64,000 bases of DNA, taken from positions 682,001 through 746,000 of the forward strand of contig LSAX01000011.1 in NCBI GenBank assembly GCA_001557505.1, written 5' to 3'. Shown here in pieces: positions 58,409 through 64,000 of this stretch. This DNA comes from Reticulascus tulasneorum (lineage: Eukaryota > Ascomycota > Sordariomycetes > Glomerellales > Reticulascaceae). The notes below the pieces were generated by a model. The model saw only the letters and a list, made by a program, of their open reading frames with translations, did not search any database and was not told the DNA's origin. Both the position numbers and the translations under genes were made by a program. The number at the start of each line of letters is the position of its first letter. Within the stretch, counting starts at the first letter, position 1.

Positions 58409-60614
58409 ATGGTGCCAAACCCTCGGGTGTGGTCATCCTTCCTGCTCTCCGTGGCCCTGGGAGCCGTTTCTGTAGCATCACGGAATGCGCCCGCAGTGGC
58501 TGCCTTGGCCAAGCTCGCAGCGCGACATGATGCAAACCTCGCTAAACTCTCTGCGCCAGTGTCAGCCCGAGCGGAAGCCGCGTCCCCTGCTGCGTTGGAG
58601 TGCTTCCAGGTCACCCAGCCAGTGCTGGGTCCAGCAGGGCCCGTCTACTCATCTGTGGATAACAATGGGAACGGGATCCCGCGATCAGATGCCTCGTGTT
58701 CGGTGCTCCTGATGGAGCACTCATTTGGCTTCAGCTACGGCTTGCCTTTCGTCGGTGAGACTACCTGCCCACAACGCTGCATGCGCCGGAAACAGACAGG
58801 CTAACGGGGCCATGGGCCGTCTCAGCCAATTACACACCGCCGGACTGCGAGTTTAATCGCGTTATTCTGAACTTTACCGTCACCTCGGCGGGTCGACAAT
58901 TTGACCGCTTGGCATTGATGTACTTTGGCGACACGGAGGTCTGGAGAACTTCCACCGCCGAGCCGCGACCCACCCCTGGGATCATCTGGACCTATTGGCG
59001 GGATATGACCGAGTATCTAACCCTTTGGAAATCGCCTCAGAAGCTAATCTTCGACCTGGGTAATCTGATCGATGATAAGTACACCGGTATGGGTTTTCCA
59101 GTTGTTCCTACAATGTAGCATCGGCTCTAACATGCGAAGGCCCTTTCAATACCACCTTGACAGCGACTTTTTTCAAGAGCGATGTAGTCACGGATAATGC
59201 GCCACCGGCTGACCTGATCATCCCCATCTCGGCGAGAAAGGGGGCCACTGACGCCATTAGTGCGTGGAATCTGCCCGAGCAGGAAGCTGTTAACACGATT
59301 CGCTTCCCGCAGAACGCCCGCCGAGCTGTCTTTTCCGTCTCGGCCAATGGGCAGTCATCTGAGGAGTTCTGGTGGGCCAATGTGCTCCAGTCTGATGTCC
59401 TTGCTTTCAACTCGACTGTAGGCGAGCTCCCAGGCTCGAGCCCATTCCGAGAGGTCCAAGTCCTCATCGATGGACAGCTCGCAGGTGTGCAGTGGCCATT
59501 CCCGGTCATCTTCACAGGAGGCATCTCCCCAAGCTTCCACCGTCCCATCGTGGGCATCGACGCTTTTGATTTGCGAGAACATGAGATTGATATCTCCCCG
59601 TGGCTCCCTGTACTATGTAATGGAAAGGAGCACAGCTTCAAGATACGAATTGCGGGGATCAAAGACGATGGTGGTAAGGCATCCTTGACTGATGCAGTTG
59701 GCATGTACTGGGTTGTCACGGGCAAGGTCTTCGTGTGGCTGGATGAGGAGGGATTCATCACCACTGGCAAGCCACCAACAATCACTGCCCCAGAGCCTTT
59801 GATCCTCTTCTCACACAAGGCCACCGAAGACGCCGATGGCGTGAACGAGACGTTAAAGTATACGCTAGATGTCAAGCGGACCTTTTCCGTCACTGGCGAG
59901 GTCATCACGCAACAAGGTACTACAGCACCATCGTGGTCGCAGGATCTTGCATACTCCCAGCTGGGCTCCTTGGCATATTATGGCTTAGATCAAATCAACA
60001 ACATGACCATCACAGGCACAGACGAGTCTAGCGGGCCAGTATATTACCAGACGTCGTATTCCTATCCCCTCTTCGCCAACTCGACGTACAAAATCAGCCC
60101 AGAGAACGACCTCAGCATCGATGCCCAATTGTACCAAGGGTTGGACCTTGAAGTCCGTGGAGCTGCCGTCTTCCCCACAGGCCTGGAAACCTTTGCAGAG
60201 AGTGGTCTTGCGCAGCACCCCATATACGCCGCATCGAAGCTCAGTACGTACCGTGATGGCTCTGCTGGGTTTTTCCAGACGGGCGATGGGAAGAACAGCA
60301 GCGGGTATGGCACGACACATCAATATTTCCGCTTCGGCGGTATTGGTAAGGAGGGCGCCGAACGTGGCAACCCTGACGTCGAGCTATATTACCGTAATGT
60401 CACGGCTTCCAACGACAGAGTCATTTTTGACCAGGAGGTCCTCGTAGGGGGGCAGCAGAATATCCTGTCCGTGCCAGCCCCCCCGCAGTCGAGCAGCGCT
60501 GAACGTCAGTTCGCAGCGGCCGCAGGCAGCGCGGCCGGCCTAAGAGCTTTCAAAGACAGAAGCGCTGCGGGGCAGAGAGAGGTAGTCCTTGCCCAGAGTT
60601 TCATGTCTACTTAA
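58409..60614 (+). CDS. secreted peptide-N4-(N-acetyl-beta-glucosaminyl)asparagine amidase A-like protein
   Basis: Three exons (58409-58754, 58826-59086, 59140-60614) give 693 residues. Residues 1-24 form a signal peptide (SSFLLSVALGAVSVAS). The PNGase-A-type domain starts about residue 65 and carries FVANYTPPDCEFNRVILNFT across the first splice, then DRLALMYFGDTEVWRTST, GIIWTYWRDMTEY and, after the second splice, YTGPFNTTLTATFF. Later motifs are FREVQVLIDGQLAG, WPFPVIFTGG and YWVVTGKVFVWLD. The family (plant PNGase A relatives) removes N-glycans from glycoproteins; substrate and activity here are inferred. The second acceptor was set at GCGAAG (59139), because a CTAAC branch site lies just before it and the product matches the family. 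Several N-x-S/T sites suggest it is itself glycosylated. Confidence 0.88.
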
Positions 60615-61274
60615 GATATCAACCACAACGATATTTGCCTTCAGCAGCTGGAATAGAATAAAGCACGTTTCTGTGGCATGACTACCAACTTGAGAAAGCA
60701 GTTGGCACGCAGCGTGCTATTTCAGCTAAGGTTCCAGTATTCTTAGACATGAGTCTCATTCTTGGTGCGCGGCTCACCTTGGGCAGCTCGAGCTCGATTT
60801 GCAATCTTGGGGTGACGGCGACGGACCCACGATGTTTCACTACCTCCGTAATCCCCGGATGGTGCGATCAAATCCCAGTGCCGAATTCCGAACTCTAGCC
60901 TTGTGCGTACCACTTGTGGCCTAATGATAGGGAACCTGGCAGAAGCCAAGACGAGTCCAGCACAAGCGGGCTCCAAAAGGGAGGTTGGAAAGTAGTACGG
61001 AGTACGGACGTACGTTAAAGGGGAAACGATGGTGGCATTCCACGTTTTCTAGCCAAACCTTAAATCGCGCCCTGGGTGCCGAGGCCCTTGTTCTCGACAC
61101 AAGCTGTAAGATTATAGTTAAGAAAGAGAGTTCGGCTAGGCTATATCCCGCGAGAGCAGTAAACGCAAGCCTGCTTTTGGGGTGGTTGGTGTGTGTCAGT
61201 GGTGGAAAATTGAAGGTTTGGACTCGTGGCGATGGCTTCTGCGCTGAAGCGAGTTAAAGGGGCTTCTGGAAGCA
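60615..61274. other. intergenic region downstream of the amidase gene
   Basis: No gene supported. A GTACGGAGTACGGACGTACG-type run of near-palindromes occurs at about 60,990-61,015, similar to motifs at 16,736, 17,030 and 63,424. Confidence 0.55.
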
Positions 61275-61721
61275 TCATGGAAGGCTAAGATGTTTCGTAG
61301 CATCTAGTGCGCCCAAAGGCGTGACAGGTCCACACGAGCTATACGCGGCCCCGAATCCCGAGCAGCTGGAGTCAACGGATGAGTCGTGGTAGTCGCCGAC
61401 CTCATGGCCTTTCTCTTCACGTCCTGGCCTCATAGTTTCGTCCGTTGCGCCACGTCCAGGGGTCCTGAACTCAAAATAGTCACCATGTACACAGTACTTT
61501 CCATCTCCAAAGTTTGGTACACCGTTTTCGAGATAGAGAGGGATAACTAGTAGACATGTGGACCCAAATCCGTTCCATGACGGATTGGAAACTGGGTCTG
61601 GGATGGGGGCGAACCATTCTGCTGGATACAACGTTGGGCAGAAGGTGCGTGTGGGAACCTCGGACTTCCATGCTGGATGCTGCGTGATGCACTTGCAGGT
61701 TTCGGTGTTGACCGGCAGGAT
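61275..61721 (-). CDS. doubtful Cys-containing coding stretch, possible terminal exon
   Basis: On the minus strand a frame runs from 61,721 to a stop at 61,275, preceded by GGGCAG, a possible acceptor (61,722). It would encode ILPVNTETCKCITQHPAWK and then a plausible compact region: FCPTLYPAEWFAPIPDPV, GFGSTCLLVIPLYLENG and FGDGKYCVHGDYF. It contains at least seven cysteines, with a hydrophilic tail. No ATG lies in this frame upstream of a stop, so it needs an upstream exon. The minus-strand frame at 61,826-62,089 (MGRKVQLTPLRKS) is a candidate, but no clean donor and phase could be proven. It may be a small Cys-rich protein gene or a pseudogene. No family was recognised. Confidence 0.3.
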   Translation of the reverse strand: MLPVNTETCKCITQHPAWKSEVPTRTFCPTLYPAEWFAPIPDPVSNPSWNGFGSTCLLVIPLYLENGVPNFGDGKYCVHGDYFEFRTPGRGATDETMRPGREEKGHEVGDYHDSSVDSSCSGFGAAYSSCGPVTPLGALDATKHLSLP

Positions 61722-63883
61722 CTGCCCTTACACTGTTGGCTTGATTTCCATCGAGTAGCACGCAGGTGACTAAATGATTGATACGCGTAAACTGAACCTG
61801 AACAGTCAAACTTGCCCTCAGAAGATTAGTAATACTGGAATTCTACGTAGCCGTTGAATATCTGACCCGGAATACTTCCACATTGAGAGGATGCGCCTAC
61901 CAGTCGGTCTTCGAAGTGCTTGAATACCAATTTTAGATTATAATACATGGATTTTCTGACTGCCGGGTTTGCCAGGCTGGTAACTCGATCGGGGTTCGAT
62001 TCGAAGGTAGGCCATTGCCATTTGCTCCCATACGGAGACCTAGTGGTGTTGCTTTTGCGAAGGGGTGTTAGTTGAACTTTCCTACCCATCCTTACATTCC
62101 ATGGGAGGGATCAAGAGGTTTAACTGGCTGGCTTTGGACGGCACGCGGCTTGGCATGAGCTGATTTGGATGACAGGCGTGCTCCGAGACGACTGGTTGAT
62201 GAACAAACCTAAAAGATCTAAGGCGGAACTGTTGGAGTATGCCCTAGATAAATGATATAAGAGAGAGTTTATGCAGGGTGCAGTAGTAATCTGCACTCCG
62301 GCCAAATAAACTAGCGGGAGGAGCATGTCAGTCGGCCATCACGAGCCTCGGGTAAGATAAATTATTACCCTCTACATGCATACTCGAAAAGTGTACTCGT
62401 GCCTTGGACCGGCGACACTCAGACAAGGCATCGTGAATGCCGTCCGCCGTCGGGGTGAACCTTATTCTTATCTGCTTGCGCAGACTTGAACGAAGCCAGC
62501 CCGGTTAGGGCGTCCGGGAAAAAAACCTGTTCCTTCCTGAGACACTCTGGTTGCCAATGCAAGCTACCTTAGTACGACACGAATGAATCCGATGAGCTTG
62601 TTAGAGAACACAGGCGTGAAACTCGACTCGAAAATGCGTACGAATACGGGCCTCCAGGTTCGCATTTCGGGCTCTTTCGTTGTTCATTCACTGTGCTGTA
62701 CGAAGTACAGTACACGCGGCCATCACATCCTGCCATGTATGTTATGGGTCGAACCCGCCCCCGGGACCTTGATTCGTCCCGGCATTGCTCTGGACCGGAT
62801 GTTTCAACGTGAATGCGTGCGGACAAATTAATATGGTAGGCTACAGCAGGCTCCTTTTCACTAATATGTACGTGCAGGGACAGAGAGGGGCGCGAATGGC
62901 CGCTGGAGGAATCGAGGTAGGGAGGGAGGGGGGGTGTATTCGTTGCTTGGGCGATTATATGAGCCAGGTGAGTCGACGAATCACCGCCAGTGGGGAGGCC
63001 TGCAACGCCACATCTGTCCGGCCAACCGCCTCTCCCCCCCGATCACCCCGCCAAAAAGGTACCTTCGAACATATGAAAGTTCGTACGAATGCAGAGGTAC
63101 CTCGAGAATGACAGGGCGCTGCTTGACGTTGCTGACGCAGGAACCATACTTATTAGCACTGCGTATTATGTCGGCGTGAGGATGCGAGCGGCAGCAGAAA
63201 CAAGTTCAAGGAGCCCTGGTAGCCTATGAAATCGGAATCGGTGGACGGAGCCTCAGCAGGATGAAAACAATTCGGGCAGCTTCCTTTCCAGTAGTCTCGA
63301 GCGAAACGGCATTTCTGATGCCGATAAAACCCCAAGTGTTCGGTAGTGGTCGTCTAGCGGACCTGTGGATGATGCGATGATGCAGTTCCGGGCGGTAATG
63401 TGGCCCGTTCGCAGTGCAGGTACGTACTACGTACTTCGTAGTACTGGCCTGAGCTTGAGGTGTGATATCATAGGTACTTTTTAGGTGAGGTAGGGCAGGG
63501 TCCACAGGTAGTTCCCGCACCTGCCGATCACCCTGGCAGTGGGAGAATCATCATCGATGATCCCACCAAACCATATATTTCCTCGACTCTCCGTTTTGCC
63601 TCCCGCTGCAGCTGACTCTTTCTTATTTGCTACACACCACGCCACTTTTTGACAGCTTCCCTGTGTCTCTACATATTCGCATCATCACAACACAGTATAC
63701 TCGCCCGATTGCCAAAACTTTGCGTACAGATTCTCGCGAATCCAGACTCTTACCTCCACCTCCCATCTCTGCCTTAAAAGCCTCTACCACGCGGCTTGAA
63801 AAGCTCTGGCATCCAGCTTCTCTTACTCAGCTATCAATCCAAAGAGTTTCCGATAGCCGCTATTGCACCAAACCTCCGACACC
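61722..63883. other. 2.2-kb stretch without a supported gene, upstream of the MARVEL-type gene
   Basis: Apart from the candidate upstream exon of the doubtful gene (61,826-62,089, minus), no coding signal was found. An 8-bp inverted repeat GTACTACG/CGTAGTAC lies at 63,424-63,444. The last ~300 bases, pyrimidine-rich with an unpaired CT bias, look like promoter and leader for the gene at 63,884. Confidence 0.5.
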
Positions 63884-64000
63884 ATGGACATGATTAAGGC
63901 GATAATCCGTGCTCTCCAGCTCCTCTGGATCCTGCTCATCACCGCCCTCATTGGCAATGTCATCGCCCTCAACGTCAACAGCGCTGGCTCGGCCATGGCA
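63884..64000 (+). CDS. MARVEL-domain-type membrane protein, partial
   Basis: The start codon at 63,884 sits in a good context (ACACCATGG). The frame stays open to the window end, giving 39 residues. The visible part (MDMIKAIIRALQLLWILLI, then TALIGNVIALN) is an amphipathic start followed by a first transmembrane helix ending in a short polar loop (NVNSAGSAMA). This is how fungal MARVEL-domain proteins of about 150-200 residues begin: a basic/hydrophobic helix with xxRxxQxxW and L-x-G-N-x-I-A. Such proteins are small four-helix membrane proteins of the plasma membrane, some linked to eisosomes. The remainder lies outside the window. Confidence 0.6.
   Translation, partial: MDMIKAIIRALQLLWILLITALIGNVIALNVNSAGSAMA

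Noticed and set aside
1..64000. CRISPR array, rRNA, tRNA or secondary-metabolite cluster
   Set aside because: No regularly spaced repeats, no tRNA-like B-box with a matching arm, no rRNA text, and no polyketide or peptide synthetase frames were seen.

Overview
The window is nuclear DNA of a filamentous ascomycete (Pezizomycotina, most likely Sordariomycetes; the class is inferred from protein style, intron style and RIP, not proven). Genes have short GT-AG introns of about 50-250 nt, often with CTAAC-type branch sites. Orthologues are typical of moulds: a dysferlin-domain protein, CCZ1, isocitrate lyase, neutral trehalase and an Asp f 7-like secreted protein. A large A+T-rich block has been saturated by C-to-T and G-to-A changes, the signature of repeat-induced point mutation (RIP).

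Left arm (1-30,690), ordinary euchromatin with eleven gene models: a partial small membrane-type protein (minus, 8-295), a dysferlin-domain protein (plus, 1563-2954), a mitochondrial PPR protein (plus, 3248-5866), a PP2C phosphatase of the Ptc2/3 type (minus, 6637-8738, seven exons), an Axl2/Bud10-like cadherin-fold membrane protein (minus, 10417-13320), an Efm6-like protein-lysine methyltransferase (plus, 14262-15443), an Asp f 7/RlpA-like secreted protein (plus, 17955-18752), CCZ1 (minus, 19507-21941), isocitrate lyase (minus, 23422-25288) and neutral trehalase (minus, 26916-29368). Isocitrate lyase and neutral trehalase lie side by side on the same strand; both serve mobilisation of stored or C2 carbon, but they have separate promoters.

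Centre (about 30,690-49,510), a roughly 19-kb A+T-rich island with almost no open frames. Inside it is one complete but dead Ty3/Gypsy LTR retrotransposon (32,848-47,273). It has two LTRs of identical length (424 bp), a likely GTAT target duplication, and readable remnants of Gag, reverse transcriptase, RNase H and integrase in that order. Unusually, it also carries two further long coding remnants downstream of integrase, one of which holds two related modules. A short inverted motif, CCTRAYYAGG, is scattered through the element far more often than its composition predicts. The A+T-rich DNA flanking the element on both sides appears to be an older repeat or heterochromatin into which it inserted.

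Right arm (49,510-64,000), gene-poor euchromatin: a mitochondrial DUF1279/FAM210-type protein (plus, 50989-51909), a small conserved-looking hypothetical (plus, 56139-56549), a secreted PNGase-A-like amidase (plus, 58409-60614), a doubtful Cys-containing coding stretch (minus, 61275-61721) and the start of a MARVEL-type membrane protein (plus, 63884 to the end). The gaps hold microsatellites, one perfect 12-bp hairpin and recurrent TACGTAGTAC-type palindromes. No convincing rRNA, tRNA, CRISPR array or biosynthetic cluster was seen.
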